In this document: positions 1-7,800 of the stretch, piece by piece
Layout: each line of letters opens with the position of its first letter
How positions within the stretch are numbered: position 1 is the stretch's first letter
Origin: JBFIHF01 sp964411125
GTDB taxonomy: Bacteria > Myxococcota_A > Bradymonadia > Bradymonadales > Bradymonadaceae
Length of the DNA stretch: 64,000 bases
Direction: 5' to 3'
Assembly: GCA_964411125.1 (NCBI GenBank)
Contig: CAYPJU010000027.1
Location: 7,707 to 71,706 of the forward strand
Made by a program: the position numbers and the translations under genes
Notes under the pieces: generated by a model
The model's input: only the letters and a program-made list of their open reading frames with translations
Database searches by the model: none
Told to the model about the DNA's origin: nothing

Positions 1-164
1 GCTACGAATTCGGGCCTTGGCCGTGCCGACAGGACCTTCAGTACCACCCGGCGCCCGGTCCAATCGTCGCGGGCGAGATACGCAACGGCTTCTCGTCGCC
101 CCCCCAGCACACGTTCCACCACGTAGCGCTGGACGAAGATCGTCCCTGCTGACATCTCTGACAT
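1..164 (-). CDS. Ser/Thr protein kinase, N-terminal fragment (runs off the left edge)
   Basis: A minus-strand frame opens at ATG 164 (second ATG at 155) and is still open at base 1, giving 54 residues. It reads like the N-lobe of a eukaryote-like kinase: an RYVVERVLGG start, then VAYLARDDWTGRRVVLKVL, where the lysine at residue 43 corresponds to the ATP-anchoring lysine of the VAIK motif. The glycine loop is GGRREAVAYL, so it lacks the usual GxGxxG spacing. The stretch TTGGGGAC just upstream is a weak ribosome site. Catalytic loop and DFG lie outside the window, so activity cannot be judged. Kinase family is a fairly safe call; everything beyond it is unseen. Confidence 0.7.
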   Translation of the reverse strand, partial: MSEMSAGTIFVQRYVVERVLGGRREAVAYLARDDWTGRRVVLKVLSARPRPEFV

Positions 165-464
165 GTCCCCAATCTACCATGGCTTTTACAGTTTCTTCCA
201 AACGCGCCGGAACCTGCAGCTAGCTGAACGAAGGAGAAGCTTGTCGCTCATCAGCGATGTCGATGGTCTCGGCGCGCGCTCGTCCGAGGCGGGACCCTGA
301 CTTCGCCAGTATCCTCGGTTACGGGCTCCTACCGACCTTCGGCCCCGACCGCTACGCGGTCCCCGCAGTTCGACCTTATCTCGATTTCGCCCAGCCGCTG
401 TAGAAACGGATGATTCGAAAGCGTAGGATTGCAGTTATCGGCTACCCTAGACCACGAGGAACCC
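165..464. other. intergenic region between kinase and secreted-protein genes
   Basis: This 300-base gap holds the divergent promoters of the kinase and of the secreted protein. A short frame, ATG 263 to TAG 403 (46 residues), has no ribosome site at usable distance and no recognisable family. An AAGGAG at about 230 precedes a TTG frame that stops after 19 codons. These could be remnants of a decayed gene. I see no RNA gene here. Confidence 0.4.
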
Positions 465-1079
465 ATGCCTCACTCACGTTTGCTGGCGCTCGCAACGGCG
501 CTGATTCTACTCCCCTCGGCGACGGCATCGGCCCAGTCGGTCAACATCGACGGCGCCGGAAAAGTCACGGTGCAGGGCGCCGACGGAGAGAAGGTCGTCA
601 TCGACGGCTCGTCCGGCGAGGCGACGTCGCGGCCGACCAGGACGAAGAAGGGTTCAGCAGGAACAGCGACGAACGACGAGGAAACCCGGGTCCACCATTC
701 TCTGGTCTGTTCCAAGGCGGACGCGCTTCGGCTCGGTGCGAACGACCACGTCAAAGGCGACCCGGCGCTGAAAATATCGGGCAGCTGCACCGCTGTGGCG
801 GAGGGATCGAGGTTCGAATCGAAGTCGAACGCCGTGAAAGTATCGGGTGCTTCGACGCTCGCGCTGACGAAAGCAGAGGTGAAGGGGGAGACTGTCGCGG
901 TCCACGTGAGCGGCAGCTCGCAGGTCGTGATCGACGGCGCGACGATCGAGGGGCCGGTCGCGCTCCGGGTCACAGGTCAGTCCAACGTCGTCATCAAGAA
1001 CTCCGTCATCACGGGCAAGATCGAGACGTCGGGGAACGGCAAGTACATCGACGGTGGCGGCAACACCTTCAGCAAATGA
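465..1079 (+). CDS. secreted beta-helix-like protein of unknown function
   Basis: 204 residues from ATG 465, preceded by AGGA at 457-460; a TTG further up (429) has no ribosome site. Residues 1-23 form a signal peptide (hydrophobic core LLALATALILL, cleavage after ASA). The mature part is rich in short strands of the type xVxVxG/xVVIDGxxI repeated about every 20 residues, which is typical of right-handed parallel beta-helices. Two cysteines (near residues 80 and 105) may form a disulfide. No catalytic motif is visible. Probably exported to periplasm or surface; function unknown. Confidence 0.75.
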   Translation: MPHSRLLALATALILLPSATASAQSVNIDGAGKVTVQGADGEKVVIDGSSGEATSRPTRTKKGSAGTATNDEETRVHHSLVCSKADALRLGANDHVKGDPALKISGSCTAVAEGSRFESKSNAVKVSGASTLALTKAEVKGETVAVHVSGSSQVVIDGATIEGPVALRVTGQSNVVIKNSVITGKIETSGNGKYIDGGGNTFSK

Positions 1080-1128
1080 GGGTGACCGTAGCCGGCTCCA
1101 GTCTGGGGCGCGCGCTGTTGGTTGATTG

Positions 1129-1248
1129 ATGTCGGGGCTCGGGGCGGCCGCCCCCCCTGGCGACGTCGAGTGCCGAAGCAATCTTCAGTGTCGGTGCGCG
1201 GCGGTCGAAGTCGACTGCGTCGCCAACGAGTGCGTGGTGGTGCAGTAG
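1129..1248 (+). pseudogene. possible remnant of a Cys-rich protein (39 codons)
   Basis: ATG 1129 to TAG 1246-1248. The last 28 codons read DVECRSNLQCRCAAVEVDC followed by VANECVVVQ. Such regularly spaced cysteines ending in ECVVVQ resemble the C-terminal Cys-rich modules of myxobacterial secreted proteins. There is no ribosome site or signal peptide, so if it is anything it is probably the tail of a decayed gene. Confidence 0.25.
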
Positions 1249-1257
1249 CAAAAAGAA

Positions 1258-1313
1258 AGGCACGCCAGGATGCCGTGCCACCGAACCAGGTGCACGGCAG
1301 GATGCCGCTGCAC
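1258..1313. terminator. two consecutive hairpins between convergent genes
   Basis: The first hairpin is GGCACG (1259-1264) pairing with CGTGCC (1274-1279). The second is GTGCACGGCA (1290-1299) with TGCC and TGCAC (1303-1313). Both carry the motif CAGGATGCCG. They lie between the plus-strand secreted gene and the minus-strand MATE gene, so they may serve both. No strong T-tract. Confidence 0.4.
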
Positions 1314-1328
1314 GCGACGACAGCGAAG

Positions 1329-2642
1329 CTACGTCCCGGCTTGCCGCGACCAGCTTCGGTGCCTCGCCGCCAGTGTCGCGGTGCGTGTGAGCATCAGGGT
1401 GACCACGCCCCACCACACGCCCTGCAGGCCCCAGCCCATCGGGATGGTGGCGAGCATGACGGTCGCGGCGCAACCGGCAGAAAAGAGCATGGCGAGGGCG
1501 AGGAATCGGAAGTCCTCGCGCCCCATGAAGATGCCGTCCCAGACGAAGACGAGGCCGTTCAGAGGCTGGAGAAGTGCGACGAACACGAACAGGTCGAGCA
1601 CCATCCGAACCGTGGTGGGGTCGTCGGTGAAGAGCGCCGGAAGGAACGGGCGCAGCGCCAGGAAGGCGATGCCGAGGAAGACGCCGAAGACGAGGCCGAG
1701 GACGAGGAGGCGCCGGGCGACTTCGAGGGCGACCTGGCGCTCACCACGGCCGATGTGTTTGGAGACGAGCGCCTGCCCCGCGACCGCCAGCGCGTCGACA
1801 GCAAGGGCGAGGAACATCCATAGCTGGTTCGCGACCTGATGGGCGGCGACCTGGGTCACACCGATCCGCGCGGCGACCGCGGTCGCCAGCGTCATGGTGC
1901 CGACCAGGGCGCCGGTGCGGAGGAGCAACGTCGCGCCGATGCCGAGGAACTCGGCGAGCGCGCCGACGCGGGGAAGACGGAGGACGACGCCCTTCTCTTC
2001 GCGCTGCGACACCAGCAGCAGGTAGAGAAAGATCGCGGCTCCCGTCCACTGGGCCACGACCGTGGCGGTCGCCGCGCCGGCGAGGCCCCAGCCGAACCCG
2101 AAGATCATCAGGGGATCGAGCACGAGGTTCACGAGGTTCATCACGATCACGATGCGCAGCGGGGTGCGCGTGTCCTGAAACCCGCGGAACGCACCGCGCC
2201 CCGCCGTGATGAAGAGCACCGCCGGGCCGGCGAACGCGCGGATCCGGAGGTAGTCGAGCGCCGGTTGTCTCAGCTCGCCGGTCGCCCCCATGAGCTCGAG
2301 GATCGGATCGGCGAAGAGCTGCAGGACGCCGAGCGCGACGAGCCCCGCGACGAGCGCGAGCGTCAGCGCTTCGACGATGATCTGCCCCGCCCGCTCACGG
2401 TCGCCTGAACCGAGCGCTCGACTCACCCGTGGCGTCGTGCCGTAGGCGAGGAAATTGAAGATGATGAAGGTGAACGCGAACAGCGACGCGTTGACCCCCA
2501 GCGCGGCGAGGGGGAGGGTTCCGAGCTGCCCGACGAAGGCCGTATCGACCAGGCTGACCAGCGGATCGACCGCCAGCCCTCCGAGCGCCGGAACGGCGAG
2601 CTGGAAGATCGAGCGGTCATGTTCACTGCGGAGGAGGGACAC
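1329..2642 (-). CDS. MATE family efflux transporter (DinF-like)
   Basis: About 437 residues with roughly twelve hydrophobic segments. The family-typical opening IFQLAVPALGGLAVDPLVSL is followed by VDTAFVGQLGTLPLAALGV, the hallmark of MATE cation/drug antiporters in the DinF branch. These inner-membrane proteins export organic cations or toxic metabolites using a Na+ or H+ gradient. The frame stays open far upstream, but that part overlaps the GST gene in another frame; GTG 2642 or TTG 2660, just after the GST stop, are the plausible starts. Neither has a clear ribosome site, so it may depend on coupling to the GST gene. Pairing with a thiol-detoxifying enzyme suggests a shared role in xenobiotic or quinone stress. 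Confidence 0.85.
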   Translation of the reverse strand: MSLLRSEHDRSIFQLAVPALGGLAVDPLVSLVDTAFVGQLGTLPLAALGVNASLFAFTFIIFNFLAYGTTPRVSRALGSGDRERAGQIIVEALTLALVAGLVALGVLQLFADPILELMGATGELRQPALDYLRIRAFAGPAVLFITAGRGAFRGFQDTRTPLRIVIVMNLVNLVLDPLMIFGFGWGLAGAATATVVAQWTGAAIFLYLLLVSQREEKGVVLRLPRVGALAEFLGIGATLLLRTGALVGTMTLATAVAARIGVTQVAAHQVANQLWMFLALAVDALAVAGQALVSKHIGRGERQVALEVARRLLVLGLVFGVFLGIAFLALRPFLPALFTDDPTTVRMVLDLFVFVALLQPLNGLVFVWDGIFMGREDFRFLALAMLFSAGCAATVMLATIPMGWGLQGVWWGVVTLMLTRTATLAARHRSWSRQAGT

Positions 2643-2682
2643 GCCGCACAGTCTGCGCAAAGTGTCGCGACTTGTCAGCCGC

Positions 2683-3603
2683 TCATGAGGCCGCGCGCTC
2701 AGCGGACGCAACTCGTCGCTGGATGCGAGGGTTATTGGCCGCGGCGAACGGGATCGTGCCGTAGCCCCGGGTGTAGGCATCCTCGGGCATGAGGGTCTCG
2801 GCGACCCCCGGCCAGGTGGCGGCGCGGTCGCGGTAGGCCCACAGGTGGGGGTGGGCTTCGGGGCCGACGAGGTCGCAGTAGAAGACGGCGCGGTACGCGG
2901 CGAAGCGGAACAGGGTGGTGCAGAGGCGAACGTCGGCTTCGGTGACTCGGTCGCCGCATAGATACTCGCGGCCGTCGGCGAGTCGCTCCTCCAACCAGTC
3001 GAGCGTGTCGAAGACGTCGTCGACCGCGGCGTCGTGGACGTCCTGTCGCTGTGCGAACCCGGCCCGGTAGACCCCGTTGTTCAGGCCCTCGTAGATGCGC
3101 TCGTTCAGGGCGTCGATCTCTTCGGCCAGCGCTTCGGGACGCATCTCGATCGGGTTTCTGGCGAAGGGAGCCATCGGCCCGGCGAACATCCGGATGATGT
3201 CCGCGGACTCGTTGTTCACGATGGTACCGGTTTCTCGGTCCCACAGAACGGGAACGGTGCAACGACCGGTGTAGTTCTCGGCTCCCGCGGCATACACCTC
3301 GTGGAGTGCGCTCCGACCGAGCGGGTCCGGATGCTGCTGGTCGAAGACCCAGCCATCTTCGGTCGGAACGTGGGCGAGTTCGACGACCTCGATCGCATCG
3401 TGAAGCCCGAGCAGCGCACGCATCACCAGCGTGCGGTGCGCCCAGGGGCAGCCGCGAAATACGTACAGTAGATACCGGTCCGCCTCGGCGGGAAACCGAG
3501 CACTTCCCACCTGGTCCCGCAACCGCGACACGTCTCGCGCGAAGTCGCCCGTCGTCCCGAGGGTGTCTTCCGTCTGCCATTCTCCATCGATCATCACGCC
3601 CAT
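2683..3603 (-). CDS. glutathionyl-hydroquinone reductase-type glutathione S-transferase
   Basis: 306 residues, starting at ATG 3603 behind AAGGAG. The thioredoxin-like N-half carries FRGCPWAHRTLVMRALLGL; the CPWA cysteine is the catalytic residue of the Xi-class/ECM4-YqjG enzymes, which use glutathione to reduce glutathionyl-hydroquinones. The helical C-half includes the DVRLCTTLFRFAAYRAVFY region typical of this class. Cytoplasmic. It is transcribed divergently from a LysR gene 95 bp away and is followed at short distance by the MATE exporter, a common arrangement for LysR-controlled detoxification operons. The exact substrate is inference. Confidence 0.88.
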   Translation of the reverse strand: MGVMIDGEWQTEDTLGTTGDFARDVSRLRDQVGSARFPAEADRYLLYVFRGCPWAHRTLVMRALLGLHDAIEVVELAHVPTEDGWVFDQQHPDPLGRSALHEVYAAGAENYTGRCTVPVLWDRETGTIVNNESADIIRMFAGPMAPFARNPIEMRPEALAEEIDALNERIYEGLNNGVYRAGFAQRQDVHDAAVDDVFDTLDWLEERLADGREYLCGDRVTEADVRLCTTLFRFAAYRAVFYCDLVGPEAHPHLWAYRDRAATWPGVAETLMPEDAYTRGYGTIPFAAANNPRIQRRVASAERAAS

Positions 3604-3698
3604 CGCTTTCTCCTTTGCCTGAGTTGGTCTGAGCGTGACAGAATTGCTTTTCGACATTAATAGTGACTTCAGCGACGCTTCATTGCATTTCCTCAACA
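3604..3698. promoter_or_regulatory. divergent GST/LysR promoter region
   Basis: 95 bases between divergent starts, with an AT-rich core around 3645-3665 (TTTTCGACATTAATAGTGAC) in an otherwise GC-rich region. LysR proteins usually bind such shared intergenic regions and regulate both themselves and the neighbour. No unambiguous T-N11-A box could be fixed by eye. Confidence 0.5.
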
Positions 3699-4619
3699 AT
3701 GAACTTGAACGAAACCGCGGCGTTCGTTGCCGTCACGCGTCATCAGAGCTTCACGGCAGCGGAAGAGGCGACGGGGGTGTCGAAGTCGACGCTGAGCCGT
3801 CAGGTGAAGCGGCTGGAGGAGCGCCTGGGGGTTCAGCTCCTGCACCGGACGACCCGGACGCTGAGCCTGACGGAGGCGGGGCGGGCCTACTTCGAGCAGT
3901 GCGAAGCCCCGATCGACCGCATCGAGCGCGCCGAGTCCGCGCTCGAAGAGCTTTCCGCAAGACCTCGTGGCACGCTACGCGTGGCGACGCCCCCGCTCAC
4001 GGAGCGCATTGCCACGGCGATGGAGTTCGAGCGGTTTCTGCAGCGCTTCGGCGACGTCGACCTCGAGCTTCACGAGAACCAGCGGCCGGTGGACCTCGTG
4101 TCGGACGGCTTCGACGTGGCGCTGCGTGGCGGGCAACTTGACGATTCGAGCCTGGTCGGTCGACGCCTGATGCAGTCTCAGTTGTTCTTCGCGGCGTCCC
4201 CCGATTATCTCGCGGCGACGGGTCACCCCGGGACGCTCGACGACTTGGCCGAGCACGACGTCCTGATGTTCCGACCCGGACCGCACCAGATGTCGTTCCC
4301 TCTGGCGACCCCCGAGGGAGTGGTTCACTGGCGAGTGGAGCCGCGGGTATCGGTCAACAGCTTCGGTTTGCTGCGTGATCTGGCGGTTGCAGGGCGGGGG
4401 ATTGCGTTCTGCGAGCTGGCGCAGACGCTGGACGAGCTCGAATCGGGCGCGCTCGTGCGGGTGCTCCCCGAGGTCCGAACGGCCGACACGGACGGCGGCT
4501 TCTGGGTCGTCCGCCCGGCGGGCCGGGTCGTGCCGCCGAAGGTCCGGGTCTTCGTCGACCACATCGTCGACGCGGTCGAACGCAACCTTCTCCCTCGGTT
4601 GGAGCGACTCCTCCTCTGA
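3699..4619 (+). CDS. LysR family transcriptional regulator
   Basis: 306 residues. The N-terminus MNLNETAAFVAVTRHQSFTA followed by AAEEATGVSKSTLSRQVKRLE is a standard LysR winged helix-turn-helix (residues 3-62), then a linker helix and a periplasmic-binding-like effector domain (about 90-300). The DNA-binding domain is of the CrgA/AaeR subgroup. ATG 3699 is chosen because family members begin at this point; a GTG at 3663 in frame would add 12 odd residues. Divergent from the GST-MATE pair, which it probably controls. The inducer is unknown. Confidence 0.9.
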   Translation: MNLNETAAFVAVTRHQSFTAAEEATGVSKSTLSRQVKRLEERLGVQLLHRTTRTLSLTEAGRAYFEQCEAPIDRIERAESALEELSARPRGTLRVATPPLTERIATAMEFERFLQRFGDVDLELHENQRPVDLVSDGFDVALRGGQLDDSSLVGRRLMQSQLFFAASPDYLAATGHPGTLDDLAEHDVLMFRPGPHQMSFPLATPEGVVHWRVEPRVSVNSFGLLRDLAVAGRGIAFCELAQTLDELESGALVRVLPEVRTADTDGGFWVVRPAGRVVPPKVRVFVDHIVDAVERNLLPRLERLLL

Positions 4620-4646
4620 GCTGCCGTTCGATCTGCGATGGCCCGG

Positions 4647-4663
4647 CGCCCAGACGACGGGCG
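4647..4663. terminator. short hairpin between convergent genes
   Basis: CGCCC (4647-4651), 7-base loop, GGGCG (4659-4663), lying in the 49-base gap between the LysR stop and the stop of the small secreted gene. Stem is short and there is no T-run, so a weak candidate. Confidence 0.3.
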
Positions 4664-4668
4664 TCGAG

Positions 4669-4908
4669 TCACCGGTCGCCCGACTCTTCTTCCTTCTTCT
4701 TTTTCTTGTTCAGCCGGTTGGCGTGTGCCTCGGCCGATTCTTTGGTGTCGTGGTAGGTGCCGCCGTCACGCTTCATCTGCACCTTGCCGTCACGCTCGAC
4801 GTAGTAGACGCCATCTCGCTCGACGACCTCGTAGGGACCGTCGGCGAAGGCTGTGTTGGCGCCGAGAAGGCAGAGGGAAAACACGAGACTCGAGATGAGC
4901 TTCTTCAT
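4669..4908 (-). CDS. small secreted protein, charged, unknown function
   Basis: 79 residues from ATG 4908 with AAAGGAG at ideal distance. The N-terminus MKKLISSLVFSLCLLGANTA ending in FA is a clear signal peptide. The mature part (about 57 residues) begins DGPYEVVERDGVYYVERDGK, a small beta-rich repeat, and ends in a run of lysines and glutamates. No family recognised. The 300 bases upstream hold a degenerate hexamer repeat tract, so its promoter region is unusual. Confidence 0.75.
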   Translation of the reverse strand: MKKLISSLVFSLCLLGANTAFADGPYEVVERDGVYYVERDGKVQMKRDGGTYHDTKESAEAHANRLNKKKKKEEESGDR

Positions 4909-5025
4909 GGTCGACTCCTTTGGTGGAAAGGCGAAGAATAACAAGCCTGTGGGGAGGTCGCCAGATGTATTGCGCGACGGTCACTGGGGGACGCGGGCCG
5001 CGGGGAGAACGACAACGAGGACGAG

Positions 5026-5176
5026 AACCGCTGCTCGTTCTCGTTCTCGTTCTCGTTCTCGATCTCGATCTCGTTGCTCGATCTCGTTCTCGTTCTCGAT
5101 TCTCGTTCTGGTTCTCGATCTCGTTGCTCGGTTTCGATCTCGATCTCGTTCTCGTTGGTCGATCTCGTTGCTCGAT
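5026..5176. repeat. degenerate hexanucleotide tandem tract (TCTCGT)
   Basis: About 150 bases made of repeated TCTCGT/TCTCGA units with occasional GCTCGT and GTTCTG variants. The tract is pyrimidine-rich on the plus strand and stays open in several frames on both strands, but no frame has a convincing start or family match. It lies between the ArsR stop and the promoter of the small secreted gene. Such tracts expand by slippage. Confidence 0.85.
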
Positions 5177-5208
5177 ACGGGGACGGGGACCGAGTCTCTG
5201 CCGCGGCG

Positions 5209-6294
5209 CTATTCGCGGATGACGCCGAGGAAACTCTCGAGCTCTCGGAGCAGGCGGCGGATCGCGACCGGGTCGATGCTGTGGAAGAGGCGCCGTCCCA
5301 CCCTGCGGCTCTTGATCAAGCCGGCTTCGCGCAGCAGTTTCGCGTGAACGCTGACGGTGGGATGTGAGACGCCGAGGTAGTCGGCGATCTCGGAGTTGTC
5401 GACCTCGAGCTGCCGGACGATGCGGAGCATCGTGAGTCGCGTCGGATCGCTGAGGACCTTCAATCGCTCCGAGATGCTCTCGGCCTGCTCCCGGAACGCG
5501 TCGAACGCCACCCCGGGCGACGCGAAGCTGACGAGCAGACCGCGCGGCAGAAGGCCGACCATGTCCCACAGACCGAAGGGTTCGACCCAGAAGATCAGGT
5601 CGAAGTCCCCCGACAGCGCGACGTTCCGAAGCAGGCTCAGCCGTGACAGCGGATTCTCGTCGGCGAGCCAGTCGATGTCGGGGACCCCCTCGCCGTCGGC
5701 CCCTCCGAGGGCCGCGGTCGCGCGCTGCATCTCCGATTCCATGAACCCTTCGCGCTCGCGTCGCCACGGCTGGTAGGTCTCGTAGTAGAACCTGTCGAGC
5801 CAGTGCCAGAACTGACCTTGCATCGGTCCACCCGCGACGATGCTCAGCGCCACCTCGCACTCGCGCGCGTGCAGTCGTTCTGCTTCACCGTCGGGCGCAA
5901 ACCTCATGCGTGTGCCCCGACGGAGGGCGGCGACGTACCGCTGAAGCGCCTCGGTCGGACTCTCCCAGTCCGCCTCCACGCCGAGATCGTCCGCCTGGGC
6001 CCGCACGGCCTCCTCGACGTCGTCTGCCGAGACCTCGCGCAGGCGGAGGCTCAGCTTGCTGTAGTCCTCTTCCCCCGTCAGCCCCAGCGGGGTCGCGAGG
6101 CGCGACAGCACGCTGAAGAACTCGCCGGCGAGCCCTTCGAAGAGGTCGTGCCCCTGGGCGTACTGGTCGGGCGGCATCCCCTCGACCGCGGTGGAGTACG
6201 ACGGAACGACGGCGCGGAACGGCTCACAGAAAGCGAGGCTCAGCGCTGCATCGAGTTCGTCCGCGACCGCGCGAGAGATCGTCCATTTCGCCAT
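5209..6294 (-). CDS. long ArsR family regulator with N-terminal sensor-like domain
   Basis: 361 residues from ATG 6294, with GAAGG upstream. The last 90 residues (about 270-352) are an ArsR winged helix: SERLKVLSDPTRLTMLRIVR, EIADYLGVSHPTVSVHAKLL, and a beta-wing ending RRVGRRLFHSID. There is no CxC metal site. The first 260 residues are an acidic, helical region unlike classical 100-residue ArsR proteins; comparable N-terminal domains occur in the DUF5937-type group and may bind a ligand, which I infer. Divergent from a lipoprotein gene, with repeated GTTAG/CTAAC motifs between them. Confidence 0.85.
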   Translation of the reverse strand: MAKWTISRAVADELDAALSLAFCEPFRAVVPSYSTAVEGMPPDQYAQGHDLFEGLAGEFFSVLSRLATPLGLTGEEDYSKLSLRLREVSADDVEEAVRAQADDLGVEADWESPTEALQRYVAALRRGTRMRFAPDGEAERLHARECEVALSIVAGGPMQGQFWHWLDRFYYETYQPWRREREGFMESEMQRATAALGGADGEGVPDIDWLADENPLSRLSLLRNVALSGDFDLIFWVEPFGLWDMVGLLPRGLLVSFASPGVAFDAFREQAESISERLKVLSDPTRLTMLRIVRQLEVDNSEIADYLGVSHPTVSVHAKLLREAGLIKSRRVGRRLFHSIDPVAIRRLLRELESFLGVIRE

Positions 6295-6487
6295 ACCGGA
6301 CCTTCACTTAACTGCCTGGCTAACTATTCGGTGATACGAGATCATTCCCGGGAAGACAAGGGTGTTCCCGATCGTTCCTAATCGCCGTGAAACACTTGCA
6401 TCTCGTTCGTTAGTTGTTTATCTAATTGTTAGTCGGATGACAAATCGAACCGCGATTGGTTCGACCGATCGAACATTCGGAGGAGTC
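6295..6487. promoter_or_regulatory. divergent ArsR/lipoprotein promoter region with repeated motifs
   Basis: TAACT occurs at 6309-6313 and 6321-6325, exactly 12 bases apart and close to the ArsR start. GTTAG occurs at 6409-6413 and 6428-6432 in an AT-rich stretch ahead of the lipoprotein gene. The arrangement fits operators for the adjacent ArsR protein on each promoter. Binding is inferred. Confidence 0.45.
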
Positions 6488-7690
6488 ATGAAGAAGTACG
6501 CTCTCACCCCATTCACCCTGCTGGCCGTCGCCAGTTTCGTCGCGTGCGGCTCGCCCACGGACGACGAACCCACCCCCACCCCCTCGTCGCTCGTCTCCAC
6601 CCTCGACGAACCGGCCGGAGACAACTGTGTCTTCGGAGGCCTTGCCGTGGTGTCCGGCGTCGACACCAACGGAGACGGTGAGCTCGGCGAGGCCGAAGTG
6701 ACCACGGTCAGTTACGTGTGCAACGGCGCCAAGGGTAACGATGGCGGCGACGGAGACGCCGGCGAAAACGGAGCACCGAGCCTGGTGGAGACCGAAGACG
6801 CCACCACGTGCGACGCGGAAAGAGGGGGTGTGGTGGTCAAGGTGGGGACCGACACCAACCTCGACGGTGTTCTGCAGGAGGGAGAGGTCACGAGCTCGCG
6901 CACGGTCTGCAACGGAACGGACGCGTCGATCGGCCCCGTCCTGATCGGTCGCGCGACGATCGAAGCGGGAACGGTGTGTGGGGGCGGCGGGACTGCCCTG
7001 CAGGTCGGTCACGATGCCGACGCGGACGGGGTTCTCGATCTCGAAGAGGTCGAGTCCGAGATCGTCGAGTGCGGGCCCTGCCCGATCGACTTCGCGACCG
7101 ACCCGCAGGATGCCACCCAGTGTGTGGCGGTTCGCACGGTGCTGGTCGAAGGCTACTTCGACGACGTCATCGACCCCGACGGACTGAACCCGGGCGTAGC
7201 GGTCGGGGAGCGCTTCGTCGCGCGTGTCCAGTACGTCGAACCGGCGAGCCCGACGGATACGAACCCCGACGGCTCGGTGGGCACCTACCAGTTCACGGAC
7301 GCTCCGACGAGTTTCACCGTGGAGCTCGTCGGCGCCAAGATCGAGTCGGCAGCGGCGGCGGACGTGACGTTCGACTTCCGGAACGACTTCGGCTTCGTGC
7401 ATCAGGACGAGTACGTCATCACGAGTAACGCGAACAAGCCGTTCTATGGCGTGGGAGTCCAGGCAATCGCGATCGCGATGTACGACCACGAAGGGACGGC
7501 GTTCAGCTCGGACGGCTTCCGTGGGCCGCTCACCCTCGCCAATGCCGAGCAGGCGTACCTGACGATCAACTTCGGTGACACCACCCCGCCCGACAACTCG
7601 ATGAACCCGGGCCCCGGACCGGGACCGATCGGCGGTGGCGGACCGATGGCGACGGCGATTGGTACGATCACGAACGTCGATTATCGCTGA
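6488..7690 (+). CDS. lipoprotein with three DUF7151-like calcium-loop repeats
   Basis: 400 residues from ATG 6488 with GGAGGAG at ideal distance. The signal peptide ends in a lipobox (FVACGS). Three repeats follow between about residues 35 and 195, each with the pattern C-x-GG-x-x-V-x-x-G-D-x-N-x-DG-x-L-x-x-x-EV-x-x-x-x-V-CNG, i.e. paired cysteines around an EF-like D-x-N-x-DG loop. The C-terminal half (200-400) is a beta-rich domain with a proline/glycine-rich stretch near 375. DUF7151-type repeats are common in Myxococcota surface lipoproteins. Probably outer-membrane anchored; role unknown. The divergent ArsR gene may regulate it. Confidence 0.8.
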   Translation: MKKYALTPFTLLAVASFVACGSPTDDEPTPTPSSLVSTLDEPAGDNCVFGGLAVVSGVDTNGDGELGEAEVTTVSYVCNGAKGNDGGDGDAGENGAPSLVETEDATTCDAERGGVVVKVGTDTNLDGVLQEGEVTSSRTVCNGTDASIGPVLIGRATIEAGTVCGGGGTALQVGHDADADGVLDLEEVESEIVECGPCPIDFATDPQDATQCVAVRTVLVEGYFDDVIDPDGLNPGVAVGERFVARVQYVEPASPTDTNPDGSVGTYQFTDAPTSFTVELVGAKIESAAAADVTFDFRNDFGFVHQDEYVITSNANKPFYGVGVQAIAIAMYDHEGTAFSSDGFRGPLTLANAEQAYLTINFGDTTPPDNSMNPGPGPGPIGGGGPMATAIGTITNVDYR

Positions 7691-7746
7691 CCTGGTTCGG
7701 GGTGGGAGGGTGCGCCCGGAAGAGGTCGTCGCTTTGCCCGAACACC

Positions 7747-7765
7747 GTGGGGCATTGCTCCCCAC
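7747..7765. terminator. hairpin between convergent genes
   Basis: GTGGGG (7747-7752) and CCCCAC (7760-7765) form a 6-bp stem around a 7-base loop, in the 110-base gap between two convergent stops. It could end transcription from either side; no T-tract. Confidence 0.35.
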
Positions 7766-7800
7766 CCCACCGAGGATTGCATCTCGGAACCGCGGATTCC

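Noticed and set aside
263..403. 46-codon frame in the left intergenic region
   Set aside because: No ribosome site at workable distance and no similarity I recognise; kept only as a possible remnant.
410..1129. Alternative plus-strand frame over the first secreted protein
   Set aside because: Arginine-rich, no signal peptide or family; the overlapping frame from 465 has a ribosome site, signal peptide and regular beta-helix repeats.
5026..5367. Open frames through the TCTCGT tract
   Set aside because: They translate to Arg-Ser or Leu-Val repeats caused by the hexamer itself and have no start signals.
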